A stretch of DNA of 64,000 nucleotides from Alphaproteobacteria bacterium (GCA_004293935.1 RDZH01000012.1:1-64000); one strand, 5' to 3'. Positions 18,588 through 27,652 are shown, numbered from the stretch's first letter. Program-made: numbers and translations. The notes: generated from the sequence alone by a model not told the origin.

Positions 18588-18623
18588 GAAGGGGAGATCA
18601 AGATAAATCGTCATCTCCCCTTC
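18588..18623 (-). promoter_or_regulatory. 11-bp perfect hairpin between rpsJ and rplC
   Basis: GAAGGGGAGAT and ATCTCCCCTTC with a 14-base loop start seven bases after the rpsJ stop codon. On the transcribed (minus) strand there is no immediate U-run, but TCCCCC followed by eight Ts occurs further on (near 18554-18568) and could pair alternatively with GGGGA. The arrangement resembles an attenuator or an mRNA processing site separating tuf-rpsJ from rplC onward. Confidence 0.5.
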
Positions 18624-18630
18624 ATTTACT

Positions 18631-18957
18631 TTACTTTGCAGACCCAATCACACGAATCTGCACATCAACACCTGCGGGTAAATCTAATTTACCGAGGGCA
18701 TCAACCGTTTGCGGCGTAGCATCCACAACATCAATCAAACGCTTATGAGTACGAATCTCAAATTGTTCACGTGATTTTTTGTTCACGTGCGGCGAGCGAT
18801 TCACCGTAAAGCGATTGATACGACGCGGCATAGGGACAGGACCGCGAACACGCGCACCCGTTCTTTTTGCCGTATTGACGATCTCAGAGGTAGAACCATC
18901 GAGAATACGATGATCAAACGCCTGAAGACAAATACGTATTTTCTGATCTAACAACAT
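18631..18957 (-). CDS. rpsJ: 30S ribosomal protein S10
   Basis: 108 residues, a few more than the usual 102-103; the extra residues are at the N-terminus ([15 protein letters not shown]). The [15 protein letters not shown] loop and [17 protein letters not shown] are conserved. S10 also works in transcription antitermination as NusE. It begins four bases after the tuf stop. Confidence 0.97.
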   Translation of the reverse strand: MLLDQKIRICLQAFDHRILDGSTSEIVNTAKRTGARVRGPVPMPRRINRFTVNRSPHVNKKSREQFEIRTHKRLIDVVDATPQTVDALGKLDLPAGVDVQIRVIGSAK

Positions 18958-18961
18958 AGAA

Positions 18962-20152
18962 CTACGCTATCACCTTAGCTACAACACCCGCACCCACGGT
19001 ACGTCCACCTTCACGAATCGCAAAGCGTAAGCCCTCATCCATTGCGATAGGAGCAATCAATTCTACTTCCATCGTAATGTTATCACCCGGCATAACCATC
19101 TCTGTACCTTCAGGCAACTTCACCGAACCCGTCACATCCGTTGTACGGAAATAGAACTGCGGACGATAGTTTGAGAAGAACGGAGTATGACGACCACCTT
19201 CTTCTTTTGTCAAGATGTAGGTTTCTGCCATAAACTTTGTATGCGGATTAATAGAACCAGGCTTCGCCAATACTTGACCACGCTCCACATCTTCGCGCTT
19301 TGTACCGCGCAACAAGACACCCACGTTATCACCAGCTTCACCGCGATCAAGCAACTTGCGGAACATTTCCACACCCGTGCAGGTTGTTTTTTGCGTTGTG
19401 CGAATACCAATAATTTCTACTTCATCACCAACATTGATAACACCCAATTCTACGCGACCAGTCACTACTGTACCACGACCAGAGATAGAGAATACATCCT
19501 CAATCGGCATCAAGAACGGACGATCAATTTCACGAGCAGGTTGCGGAATATATGCATCCACTTGCTTCATCAATTCATAGATCGCTTCCTTACCCAATTT
19601 TTCATTTGAACCATCAAGAGCAGCCAAAGCCGAACCTTTAACGATTGGAATATCATCACCTGGGAAGCCATACATAGAAAGAAGCTCGCGCACTTCCATC
19701 TCAACCAACTCAAGCAATTCTTCATCATCGACCATGTCGCACTTGTTCAAGAACACCACGATCGCAGGAACACCCACCTGACGAGCAAGCAAGATATGCT
19801 CACGCGTTTGCGGCATAGGACCATCAGCAGCAGATACTACGAGAATCGCACCATCCATCTGAGCAGCACCCGTGATCATGTTTTTCACATAATCCGCGTG
19901 TCCGGGGCAATCCACGTGCGCATAGTGACGCGCATCAGTTTCATACTCTACGTGCGCCGTTGCAATCGTAATACCGCGAGCGCGCTCTTCAGGAGCTCCA
20001 TCGATTTGGTCATATGCTTTATAAGTCGCCTTACCAACTTCAGCCAATACTTTTGTAATTGCTGCCGTTAGGGACGTTTTACCGTGATCCACGTGTCCAA
20101 TAGTACCAATGTTGACGTGCGGTTTTTTACGCTCAAATTTCTCTCTAGCCAT
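18962..20152 (-). CDS. tuf: Elongation factor Tu
   Basis: GTPase delivering aminoacyl-tRNA to the ribosome; 396 residues from [14 protein letters not shown], with AAAGGA upstream. A longer frame (to 20167) begins with non-conserved residues. G1 GHVDHGKT, G2 RGITI, G3 DCPGH, G4 NKCD and the C-terminal domains 2-3 are complete. fusA, rpsG and rpsL do not precede it; lysK does, after a 134-base AT-rich leader that probably carries the promoter. Confidence 0.98.
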   Translation of the reverse strand: MAREKFERKKPHVNIGTIGHVDHGKTSLTAAITKVLAEVGKATYKAYDQIDGAPEERARGITIATAHVEYETDARHYAHVDCPGHADYVKNMITGAAQMDGAILVVSAADGPMPQTREHILLARQVGVPAIVVFLNKCDMVDDEELLELVEMEVRELLSMYGFPGDDIPIVKGSALAALDGSNEKLGKEAIYELMKQVDAYIPQPAREIDRPFLMPIEDVFSISGRGTVVTGRVELGVINVGDEVEIIGIRTTQKTTCTGVEMFRKLLDRGEAGDNVGVLLRGTKREDVERGQVLAKPGSINPHTKFMAETYILTKEEGGRHTPFFSNYRPQFYFRTTDVTGSVKLPEGTEMVMPGDNITMEVELIAPIAMDEGLRFAIREGGRTVGAGVVAKVIA

Positions 20153-20286
20153 GGTTAGTCCTTTCAAAAATAGTTTGTTCCAGATGAGTACGGAAAATAT
20201 GTTGAATAAGTGCTTTAGCGCATTTTTGCAAAAAGAACAACTGAAAAATCACGATTTCTGCATTTTTTCTTAAAAATTTCTTAGTC

Positions 20287-21852
20287 CTATACCCGTGCGC
20301 ACGCTTCGTGAATTAGTTGTAGCGTCTCTTGCGTTCCGTACAAGGCAATAAATGACCCCATACGCGGCCCTTGGCTAGCCCCCAGCAGAGTCTCATACAT
20401 ACACGCAAACCACTCACGCATCTGCTCTTTGCCGTAATATTCACGCCCTATCGCATAAATCGCCTCTTGCAAACGCTCAGCATCAACAGAGCCGCTCAGC
20501 TCCCCCTCCAGCATATGCGCCAGAGCATCCAAGGCATCACGCTCCCTCCCTTCTGCAACACTACGATAATGCTTAGCAGGCTTCACAACATCATGATAAT
20601 AACGCACAGCATAGTGGGTAAGCCTATCCAGCAATGGATAATCCTCCGCACATACGCCCTTCACCATGCGGCTAATAAAACCCCAAAGCACGCCCTTATC
20701 CTCAGGGTTACACGCGCTTGCCAAGTTCAGCAATAGCGAGAAGCTGATCCCTATATCCTCATAGGCAGGAACGTCACCGCCATGAATCACCCATACAGGA
20801 TTATCCAAGCGGGCAAGCTCATCTTCCGTTGCATGATAGGAGCGTAGATACGCCATATATTCATCCACTGCTTTTGGGATTACATCAAAATGCAACCGCT
20901 TCGCTTTGGATGGTGATTGATACATATAAAGCGATAAACTTTCCTGCGGGGCGTAGGTCAACCACTCTTCCAGCGACAAGCCATTCCCTTTGGATTTAGA
21001 AATCTTCTGCCCGTCCTTATCCAAGAACAACTCATAGTTAAATTGCTGCGGTGGCTCAGCCCCAAGCACCCGACAAATAGCAGAATAAATCTTGCCATTC
21101 ACCAAATGATCCTTGCCGTACATTTCAAAATCCACCCCAAGGGCAGCCCAGCGCATACCAAAATCAGGCTTCCATTGCAGCTTACATGTGCCGTTCGTTA
21201 CCTCTATAGTGACATCACGCCCCTCTTCTTCAAAGGTGATTGTTCCCGCAACGGCATCGACATGCTTCATGGATACGTATAAAATTTTTCCCGTTGTTGG
21301 TGAGATGGGCAAAAACGGACTATAGGTTTGCTTGCGCTCATCTCCGAGTGTTGGCAACATGATCTTCATAATCGCATCATAACGCTGCGCCACCCGCATA
21401 AGCATCTCATTAAACAGCCCCGAGCGATAACATGCCGTTGCTGAATAAAACTCATACTCAAAGCCGAACTGATCAAGAAAATGGCATAAACGAGCATTCA
21501 TATGTTCCCCATAGCTTGCGTGCGTTCCAAAAGGATCAGGTACGCTAGTGAGTGGCTGATCGATATAGGCACTTAAACGCTCCGCATTGGGGATATTATC
21601 AGGAATCTTGCGCATTCCGTCCATATCATCGGAAAAACAAATAAGTTTGATCGGCACATCACTAAGTTGACGAAAAGCGTGCATCACCATCGTGGTACGC
21701 GCCACCTCACCAAATGTACCAATATGTGGCAAACCCGAAGGTCCATAGCCAGTGGAAAAGATGAGTTGCGCATTACGACACTTCCCTGCACGATGGCGTT
21801 CCACCAATTTAGCGGCTTCAACAAAAGGCCAAGTTTTAGGTTGCACACTCAT
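20287..21852 (-). CDS. lysK: Lysyl-tRNA synthetase, class I
   Basis: 521 residues. Charges tRNA-Lys using a class I Rossmann fold: HIGT at 43-46 (HIGH motif) and KISKS at 283-287 (KMSKS motif). The sequence GPSGLPHIGTFGEVART is characteristic of the archaeal-type LysK used by many alphaproteobacteria in place of the class II LysS. It is transcribed toward tuf; its upstream region is shared with the divergent SPOR-protein gene. Confidence 0.94.
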   Translation of the reverse strand: MSVQPKTWPFVEAAKLVERHRAGKCRNAQLIFSTGYGPSGLPHIGTFGEVARTTMVMHAFRQLSDVPIKLICFSDDMDGMRKIPDNIPNAERLSAYIDQPLTSVPDPFGTHASYGEHMNARLCHFLDQFGFEYEFYSATACYRSGLFNEMLMRVAQRYDAIMKIMLPTLGDERKQTYSPFLPISPTTGKILYVSMKHVDAVAGTITFEEEGRDVTIEVTNGTCKLQWKPDFGMRWAALGVDFEMYGKDHLVNGKIYSAICRVLGAEPPQQFNYELFLDKDGQKISKSKGNGLSLEEWLTYAPQESLSLYMYQSPSKAKRLHFDVIPKAVDEYMAYLRSYHATEDELARLDNPVWVIHGGDVPAYEDIGISFSLLLNLASACNPEDKGVLWGFISRMVKGVCAEDYPLLDRLTHYAVRYYHDVVKPAKHYRSVAEGRERDALDALAHMLEGELSGSVDAERLQEAIYAIGREYYGKEQMREWFACMYETLLGASQGPRMGSFIALYGTQETLQLIHEACARV

Positions 21853-22023
21853 ATCACGATTCCTACTATAGTATTTTTTAATGTTTCTGCATCACATCTA
21901 CAGCGAATAACAGCATAATGCAATAAATCTTGTCGTCTTTTTCATCACAGTCATGTATGAAACTTTGATGTATGGCAAATTTTTGCTTTAATCTTTGCTG
22001 ATAATTGCTATGATATAGCACTT

Positions 22024-22135
22024 CAGTTTTATATTTGCACGTCTATGATGTGCTATAAAACTGAGTAGTACTATATATTTTAATGACTTATAGCAGTACT
22101 CAACTTTGATAAATAACACATAAATATGTGTATTT
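22024..22135. repeat. Three consecutive palindromes in a divergent intergenic region
   Basis: Between lysK and the SPOR gene (21853-22213) lie three inverted repeats in series: CAGTTTTATA...GCAC/GTGC...TATAAAACTG (22024-22063), GAGTAGTACTATA/TATAGCAGTACTC (22063-22101, two mismatches) and AATAACACATA/TATGTGTATT (22111-22135). The region is very AT-rich. It is either a decayed mobile repeat or a multi-site regulatory region; no other gene is seen in the 361 bases. Confidence 0.5.
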
Positions 22136-22213
22136 ATAAAATTGAACTGCTATAGTATGCTGGACTTTACTATTTTAATTATTCTGAACCTCGATGTTGG
22201 AACTACTACTTCT

Positions 22214-23548
22214 ATGAAATTTCGTCACGCCTGCCTTCTTTCGTTACTTTGCACCGCCATGATTCCTATGAAGGCATCGTCACAAACCATGTTTATGGTA
22301 CAGCTTGGAACGTTTGAATCCGAGGAGCAAGCATCAGCGCATTGGAAAAAAATGACGCAAGCATTCCCTGAAGATTTTGAATCATTGCGTTATAGTCCCA
22401 ATGAAATCATGATGCGCCCTGATAATTTTGTGAGCTACCGCACGCAAGCAGGGCCTATTCCGTCACGCGAGGAAGCGGAGGCACTTTGCTCAAAAATCAT
22501 GACACGTGGGCATGAATGCTATGTCGCAGAAACTGCGATGTTCACGACCGATGATTCCGACATGGGTACGGGCAAGGAACAGAAAATTGCTTTTGATGAA
22601 AGTGCCGTCACTGCCGAGGCAGTTCCCCCAACGCCCGATGCGGATGCACCAAAAGAAGCACCAGCAGCAAATATCCCCACAAATTATAGTCCCTCAGCAT
22701 CGCCAGATGGAAATGTGCAGCAATTTCCTGCTTCTGCATCCACCAACGTGCCGAACGCTCCCGTAGCAAGCTCGCCTACCATTGCGGTGGAAGAAGCGAT
22801 TCCCGTGCCTCTTTCTGAAGATGGCGCAAGCGCAAACCCGTATATTGAACGTGGCAATCGTCTGATGGATGCCCATCCGAATGATTCTAGTCGTATAAGC
22901 TCTCTTTGGGCAGAAATCGCATTTTTCAAAAACGCCCAAGCAGCAGCGCAATATGTACGTTTGCTGAAATCACGTGATCGGATGTTGCCACCAAAATTGC
23001 GTATCCGCATGACACGTCCTTTTGGGAATCGCGGCAATCAACAGCTTATCTCACTGCGCATTGGGCCTTTCATGACCACGCGCCCGATACGTCGTATTTG
23101 CGCGCTCACCTTGCCTGAAAAAATGCGCTGCCGTGGAATCAAAGACCTAGGTGGATCAGTGCGTTCAGAAAAAGGCTATGCGACACGTGCGGAAGCTGCA
23201 CAAAATCGTCGTGCCGTCTCCCGTGAACAGGCTTATGTCAATCGTCGCCGTGCTGCCATGGCATCGCGTGGCAATGCATCCCCTTATGCGGGCATGGGTG
23301 GGGCATATTTCGTACAATTAGGCTCGTTCATGTCGCCTCGTGCTGCGGATGAAAAGTGGAATGAGTTAATGACAAACCATAGTGGCATCTTACGCACCAC
23401 GCGCAAAGATGTGATGGCACCGAATCGTGGCAATAATTCAGGCAGTCTATTCCGCCTACGTGCAGGGCCATTTAAGGATCACAACACCGCTTCCTATATG
23501 TGCAATAGCTTGAAAGCGCAAGGAACATTGTGTATTGTGGTGAAATAA
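22214..23548 (+). CDS. Secreted protein with three SPOR-like domains
   Basis: 444 residues from MKFRHACLLSLL, which gives a cleavable signal peptide; a longer frame from 22142 starts with unrelated sequence. SPOR-like repeats occur after the signal (MFMVQLGTFESEEQASAHWKK), in the middle (SSLWAEIAFFKNAQAAAQYV) and at the end (AYFVQLGSFMSPRAADEKW ... FRLRAGPFKDHNTA). A Pro/Ala-rich linker separates the first two. SPOR domains bind denuded peptidoglycan at the division site. There is no N-terminal membrane anchor as in FtsN, so it is probably periplasmic. ispH follows after 19 bases. Confidence 0.75.
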   Translation: MKFRHACLLSLLCTAMIPMKASSQTMFMVQLGTFESEEQASAHWKKMTQAFPEDFESLRYSPNEIMMRPDNFVSYRTQAGPIPSREEAEALCSKIMTRGHECYVAETAMFTTDDSDMGTGKEQKIAFDESAVTAEAVPPTPDADAPKEAPAANIPTNYSPSASPDGNVQQFPASASTNVPNAPVASSPTIAVEEAIPVPLSEDGASANPYIERGNRLMDAHPNDSSRISSLWAEIAFFKNAQAAAQYVRLLKSRDRMLPPKLRIRMTRPFGNRGNQQLISLRIGPFMTTRPIRRICALTLPEKMRCRGIKDLGGSVRSEKGYATRAEAAQNRRAVSREQAYVNRRRAAMASRGNASPYAGMGGAYFVQLGSFMSPRAADEKWNELMTNHSGILRTTRKDVMAPNRGNNSGSLFRLRAGPFKDHNTASYMCNSLKAQGTLCIVVK

Positions 23549-23567
23549 CCTCGCGTGAGTTCTTCTT

Positions 23568-24509
23568 ATGTCTGCTGCCACAACGCCCATTTATCTTTGT
23601 GAACCTCGTGGTTTTTGTGCGGGTGTAGAGCGTGCCATTCAGATCGTTGACTTAGCCTTGAAAAAATATGGCGCGCCCATCTATGTACGGCATGAGATTG
23701 TCCATAATCGCTGGGTGGTCGAAGATTTACGCGCCCGTGGTGTGGTGTTTGTGAAGGAAGTGGAGGATGTCCCCGATGGTGGCATTACCATTTTCTCAGC
23801 ACATGGTATTTCGGAAAAAGTGGAACAAAGCGCAGCCTTACGTGACTTGCCCGTGATTGATGCGACATGTCCGCTTGTCACCAAAGTGCATATGGAAGCG
23901 CAACGCTATGAAGCAACAGGACGGCAAATCATTCTGATTGGGCATGAGGGGCATCCCGAGGTTGAAGGCACGATGGGGCGTATCCAAGGGCAGATGCTTT
24001 TGGTGGGATCAGTCGATGATGTGGCGCATATTGAGGTGCGTGATCCAGAATCTTTGTCCTATGTCACGCAAACCACTTTAAGCGTGGATGATACCAAAAA
24101 CATTATTGATGCGTTAGTGACGCGTTTTCCCTCCATCACAGGGCCGGATACGCGTGACATCTGCTATGCCACACAAAATCGTCAGAATGCAGTACGTGAA
24201 TTGCAGGGAAAAACGGAAGTCTTGATTGTCGTTGGCTCAGTCAATAGTTCCAATTCCAACCGCTTACGTGATTTAGGCGAAGAAATGGGGATGCGCGCTT
24301 ATCTGATTGATGATGCACGCGCCCTACATCCTGAATGGCTTGTCGGTAATCCGAGTGTCGGCATTACAGCGGGGGCATCTGCTCCGGAATCCTTAGTAGA
24401 AGAAGTAGTACGTAGCGTGCAGTCGCTTGGGCATTATCATGTCGAATTACTCAGCTATAAAAAAGAATCCACCGTATTCAAGTTACCCCCCCAACTCACT
24501 GGATCATAA
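23568..24509 (+). CDS. ispH: 4-hydroxy-3-methylbut-2-enyl diphosphate reductase
   Basis: Iron-sulfur enzyme of the last step of the non-mevalonate isoprenoid pathway, 313 residues. The three cluster cysteines are in PRGFCAGVERA, DATCPLVTKVH and RDICYATQNRQ. HEIVHN, FSAHG and GHEGHPEVEGTMG are family blocks. It ends seven bases before the dsbD-like gene. Isoprenoids from this pathway supply the undecaprenyl carrier used by MraY. Confidence 0.97.
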   Translation: MSAATTPIYLCEPRGFCAGVERAIQIVDLALKKYGAPIYVRHEIVHNRWVVEDLRARGVVFVKEVEDVPDGGITIFSAHGISEKVEQSAALRDLPVIDATCPLVTKVHMEAQRYEATGRQIILIGHEGHPEVEGTMGRIQGQMLLVGSVDDVAHIEVRDPESLSYVTQTTLSVDDTKNIIDALVTRFPSITGPDTRDICYATQNRQNAVRELQGKTEVLIVVGSVNSSNSNRLRDLGEEMGMRAYLIDDARALHPEWLVGNPSVGITAGASAPESLVEEVVRSVQSLGHYHVELLSYKKESTVFKLPPQLTGS

Positions 24510-24516
24510 AAACATT

Positions 24517-26541
24517 ATGTTGCGACTCCTTTTGTGCTTACTCATGCTCCTGCTTCCCCTCCACGCACAAGCATGGCATAGTGGCACAGCGCAGCGCACT
24601 GATCACAGCACCGCACAGCTTATCACGTCTTCTGCCACCTATGAACAAAGCCAACCTTTTTGGGTGGCACTGCATCTTGATTTAGACGAAGGATGGCACA
24701 GCTATTGGCATTATGCGGGGGATTCGGGCTTTGCCCCGACGCTGCACTGGACGCTCCCTAAAGGCTACAAGGCAAGCGCGATCCATTATCCCCTACCGCA
24801 TCGCTACGAACTCTCAGAGCTGATTACCTATGGCTATAGTGATGATGCATATTACCTCGTGCGCATCACCCCACCACAAGGAACTACAGATGTCGATCAT
24901 CTAAAGGTACGCGCCGAATGGCTGGTCTGTAATGCGGAACAATGCGTGCCTGAATCCGCAGAACTTACGCTTGATGTAGCAGCACGCACTATCCCCCCTA
25001 CCACTGATGCCGACTTCACGAAGATTATTGCCTCCATCCCCAAACCCCACAATGATGCACTGCCACGTTTTCGCGTGATACACCAAGAAGTCATCCTACA
25101 GCTACCACCTTCATTATATGATGCACGCACCCCGCCTACGGCTTTTTTCCCTTCCGATGATTCCGTGATAAGCAATCATCCCGCCATAACATGGATAGAG
25201 ACCAAGGAAGGATGGCAAGGGCGTGCGCCACTATCCAAAACCGCCAAGCAACCACAGCACTTCCCTTTTGTGGTGCAGTTAGGCAACACCCCCCTAGAAC
25301 TAAGCGCACAGCATGATGATCAGCTCACGCCCGCACCCACTGCCACCTCCGCCCCTACCGTAGATTCCCTACCATGGATCATCGCGGTACTCTTGGCTTT
25401 TGGTGGCGGAACATTGCTCAATTTTATGCCATGCGTACTTCCCATCCTCTCACTCAAGATTTTCTCCCTCATCAAGCACCAACATGATCCCAACGCCCGA
25501 CGCGAAAGCATACGCCACGCCCTTGCCTATACAGGGGGAGTCGTTGCAAGTTTCCTTATCATTGCCGCAACATTATTAGCACTACGCAGCGCAGGTCATG
25601 CCCTTGGATGGGGCTTTCAACTGCAGCATCCATTATTCATCGCTTTGCTTGCATGGGTGATGTTGATGGTGGGATGGAATCTTTCAGGATTATTTCATCT
25701 GCCGAGCATTACCTTATCAGGCGGATCATCCGCAACGTCTTCCTATCGCGCTAGTGCCATGACGGGCTTACTTGCCGTTGTTGTTGCCACACCATGTACC
25801 GCTCCCTTGATGGCACCTGCCCTTGGCTTTGCCTTAACGCAATCACCCTTCATCGTGCTAATAATTTTCACTGCCCTTGCCCTTGGGATGGCTGCCCCCT
25901 TTATGCTGATTAGCACCATCCCTGCTTTAGGGCGATTCCTCCCGAAATCAGGTGCATGGATGCAACGCTTCAAAGAGTTTCTTGCTTTTCCTATGTATGC
26001 CACCAGTGCGTGGTTGTTATGGGTGCTTGCACGTCAAGCGGGCTTAGATGCTCTTGCGCTGTGGCTTGCCCTCGCAATTCTTAGTGCGTTTTGGTTATGG
26101 CTTGGTCATGGCAAAAATCATCCTATACGCACATGGGGTGGCTTAAGCGCATCCCTACTTGGCATATTATGGTTGCTGCATAGCATGGATAACACCGCCC
26201 CTGCGACTCTCAACGCCACGCCCTATAATGCCGAGCAATTAGAAGCATGGCACGCACAGGGCGAACCCGTCTTTATTTATGCCACGGCGGATTGGTGCAT
26301 TACCTGCAAATATAATGAGCGTACCACATTGCGTGATCATACTGTGCAGCACGCCTTGACACAGCACAAGGTACATGTGATGGTGGCGGATTGGACGCGC
26401 CATGATGCATCCATCACCACATTCTTGCAACAGCATGGACGCGCTGGTGTACCGCTTTATGTCTATTACCCTCCGCATGGTGATGCCGTCATCTTGCCTC
26501 AAATCATCACCCCATCGTCGATTGTGGGTTTAGTGGAATAA
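24517..26541 (+). CDS. DsbD/ScsB-like thiol:disulfide interchange protein
   Basis: 674 residues from MLRLLLCLLML. Three parts are visible: a signal peptide and periplasmic domain (DEGWHSYWHYAGDSG, similar to ScsB/DsbD N-domains); a membrane domain of about eight segments with the redox cysteines in FMPCVLPILSLK and ATPCTAPLMAPALGF; and a C-terminal thioredoxin-like domain with ADWCITCKYNE. It carries electrons from cytosolic thioredoxin to periplasmic partners. Its last 15 bases and the following 8 are duplicated 590 bp downstream, on the other side of brnTA. Confidence 0.88.
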   Translation: MLRLLLCLLMLLLPLHAQAWHSGTAQRTDHSTAQLITSSATYEQSQPFWVALHLDLDEGWHSYWHYAGDSGFAPTLHWTLPKGYKASAIHYPLPHRYELSELITYGYSDDAYYLVRITPPQGTTDVDHLKVRAEWLVCNAEQCVPESAELTLDVAARTIPPTTDADFTKIIASIPKPHNDALPRFRVIHQEVILQLPPSLYDARTPPTAFFPSDDSVISNHPAITWIETKEGWQGRAPLSKTAKQPQHFPFVVQLGNTPLELSAQHDDQLTPAPTATSAPTVDSLPWIIAVLLAFGGGTLLNFMPCVLPILSLKIFSLIKHQHDPNARRESIRHALAYTGGVVASFLIIAATLLALRSAGHALGWGFQLQHPLFIALLAWVMLMVGWNLSGLFHLPSITLSGGSSATSSYRASAMTGLLAVVVATPCTAPLMAPALGFALTQSPFIVLIIFTALALGMAAPFMLISTIPALGRFLPKSGAWMQRFKEFLAFPMYATSAWLLWVLARQAGLDALALWLALAILSAFWLWLGHGKNHPIRTWGGLSASLLGILWLLHSMDNTAPATLNATPYNAEQLEAWHAQGEPVFIYATADWCITCKYNERTTLRDHTVQHALTQHKVHVMVADWTRHDASITTFLQQHGRAGVPLYVYYPPHGDAVILPQIITPSSIVGLVE

Positions 26542-26549
26542 GAACGCCT
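26530..26549. repeat. Direct repeat flanking brnTA, left copy
   Basis: TTAGTGGAATAAGAACGCCT, including the last codons and stop of the dsbD-like gene. The same 20 bases recur at 27120-27139. Flanking similarity extends only a few bases further (GGG plus one extra T). Confidence 0.85.
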
Positions 26550-26555
26550 CACATT

Positions 26556-26804
26556 TCAATGCGGCGCATGGATTCGCAACACCTCATTGATACGCGATTG
26601 CCAATTTGCACCACTTGCCCGCCATGCTTCAATCACATCGGGATCAAGGCGCAAGGAAACCACTTGTTTTTTGTTGGCAATTTTAGGTCGTCCCATTTTG
26701 CCAGATTTATATAGGTGCAATAGATTAGGGTCTATCTCACTGATGGGACGAAGATTCTTTAATTCATCATCCGTAGGATACCAATCGTCAGATGGCGTAT
26801 TCAT
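26556..26804 (-). CDS. brnA: BrnA-family antitoxin
   Basis: 82 residues. The C-terminal half (KKQVVSLRLDPDVIEAWRASG.NWQSRINEVLR) is a ribbon-helix-helix DNA-binding domain as in BrnA. In this family BrnA neutralises BrnT and represses the operon. The start lies inside the end of brnT (17-base overlap), the normal toxin-first order. The pair lies between direct repeats. Confidence 0.88.
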   Translation of the reverse strand: MNTPSDDWYPTDDELKNLRPISEIDPNLLHLYKSGKMGRPKIANKKQVVSLRLDPDVIEAWRASGANWQSRINEVLRIHAPH

Positions 26805-27057
26805 AATATGCGATCTCCCTTTTATTTGCTTTGCGCAAGCTGATAATACGGCGCGTGTTATCTCTTGGTGTGTAAATCACGGCGTGCAAGCGATTGTTAA
26901 TTGGAACATAAGCAAGATAACGCTCTTCACCATAATCTTCGCGCATATCGCGCATAATCAACGCTGCACTCCAATCGACATCGAAAATGATTGCAAAATC
27001 AACATGATGTTTTGTTATATTGCTTATGCATTTTTCTTCGTCCCATTCATATTCCAC
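26788..27057 (-). CDS. brnT: BrnT-family ribonuclease toxin
   Basis: 89 residues, probably starting at GTG. The family pattern is clear: EYEWDEEKCISNITKHHVDF at the N-terminus, then D-x-R-E-D-Y-G-E-E-R-Y and the C-terminal RRIISLRKANKREIAYYE. BrnT folds like RelE toxins and cleaves RNA to arrest growth under stress. It is transcribed toward the 3' end of the dsbD-like gene, opposite to it. Confidence 0.9.
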   Translation of the reverse strand: MEYEWDEEKCISNITKHHVDFAIIFDVDWSAALIMRDMREDYGEERYLAYVPINNRLHAVIYTPRDNTRRIISLRKANKREIAYYEYAI

Positions 27058-27119
27058 ACACTAAAAGTAACACAAAAAGTGCATAAAATCAACAGAAACT
27101 ACCATCTTTGATTATAGGG

Positions 27120-27139
27120 TTAGTGGAATAAGAACGCCT
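27120..27139. repeat. Direct repeat flanking brnTA, right copy
   Basis: An exact copy of 26530-26549, directly upstream of brnT. It contains the dsbD stop codon context out of place, so the original gene end was copied here when the toxin-antitoxin pair arrived. Confidence 0.85.
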
Positions 27140-27152
27140 AAATCTATAGCGT

Positions 27153-27204
27153 TATAGTCGCACTTGACATAAAAAATGAGTAATTTTTTTGTCAAACGAC
27201 TATA
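27153..27204. repeat. Dispersed palindrome, copy 3
   Basis: TATAGTCG-cac-TTGACA ... AAAAAAT-gagt-AATTTTTTT ... GTCAA-a-CGACTATA forms the best stem of the three copies. It overlaps the folK stop codon and lies between the convergent dsbD/brnTA and folK transcripts, where it could act as a two-way terminator. Confidence 0.6.
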
Positions 27205-27652
27205 AATCATAACCCAAAGCACGCAACGGAATCATCACAAAATCACGTAGATGCGCCTGTGGATGCGGGATGGTCAGCACGTCGCTGTGCAACGTGAACC
27301 CCTCAATCATGATAATATCCACATCAATTTCTCTTGGTCCCCAATGCCCCCGTGGCACACGCCCCAAATCACGCTCTATCTCTTTGCATAAATCCAACAA
27401 GGCATAGGCTGCTCCCTCATCCATAGGACGCGCCATATGCACGACCACCACTTGATTCACAAAAGGCATATCCCACGCCTTGGGTGCATCTTTAGGCAAC
27501 AAAGCCTCCGATCGATAGATTTCCGAACAACGCAATGTTGCCCCACAAAGCAAAGGAGAACTACGAATCTTCTCCACCGCACAATGCAACTGAACTTCAC
27601 CATCCCCGATATTGCTGCCAAGCCCGAAGGCAACATAGGGGAAGGAATTCAT
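27200..27652 (-). CDS. folK: 2-amino-4-hydroxy-6-hydroxymethyldihydropteridine pyrophosphokinase
   Basis: 150 residues from MNSFPYVAFGLGSNIGDG. HPPK activates the pterin for joining to p-aminobenzoate in folate synthesis. Signatures: GLGSNIGD, FVNQVVVV and the double-aspartate GPREIDVDIIMIEG. Its ATG overlaps the folB stop (ATGA), so the two are translationally coupled. A longer frame to 27793 lies within folB and is not used. Confidence 0.95.
   Translation of the reverse strand: MNSFPYVAFGLGSNIGDGEVQLHCAVEKIRSSPLLCGATLRCSEIYRSEALLPKDAPKAWDMPFVNQVVVVHMARPMDEGAAYALLDLCKEIERDLGRVPRGHWGPREIDVDIIMIEGFTLHSDVLTIPHPQAHLRDFVMIPLRALGYDL

Noticed and set aside
20153..20286. Possible riboswitch or tuf leader
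   Set aside because: AT-rich and without a recognisable conserved aptamer or a convincing stem; probably just the promoter region.
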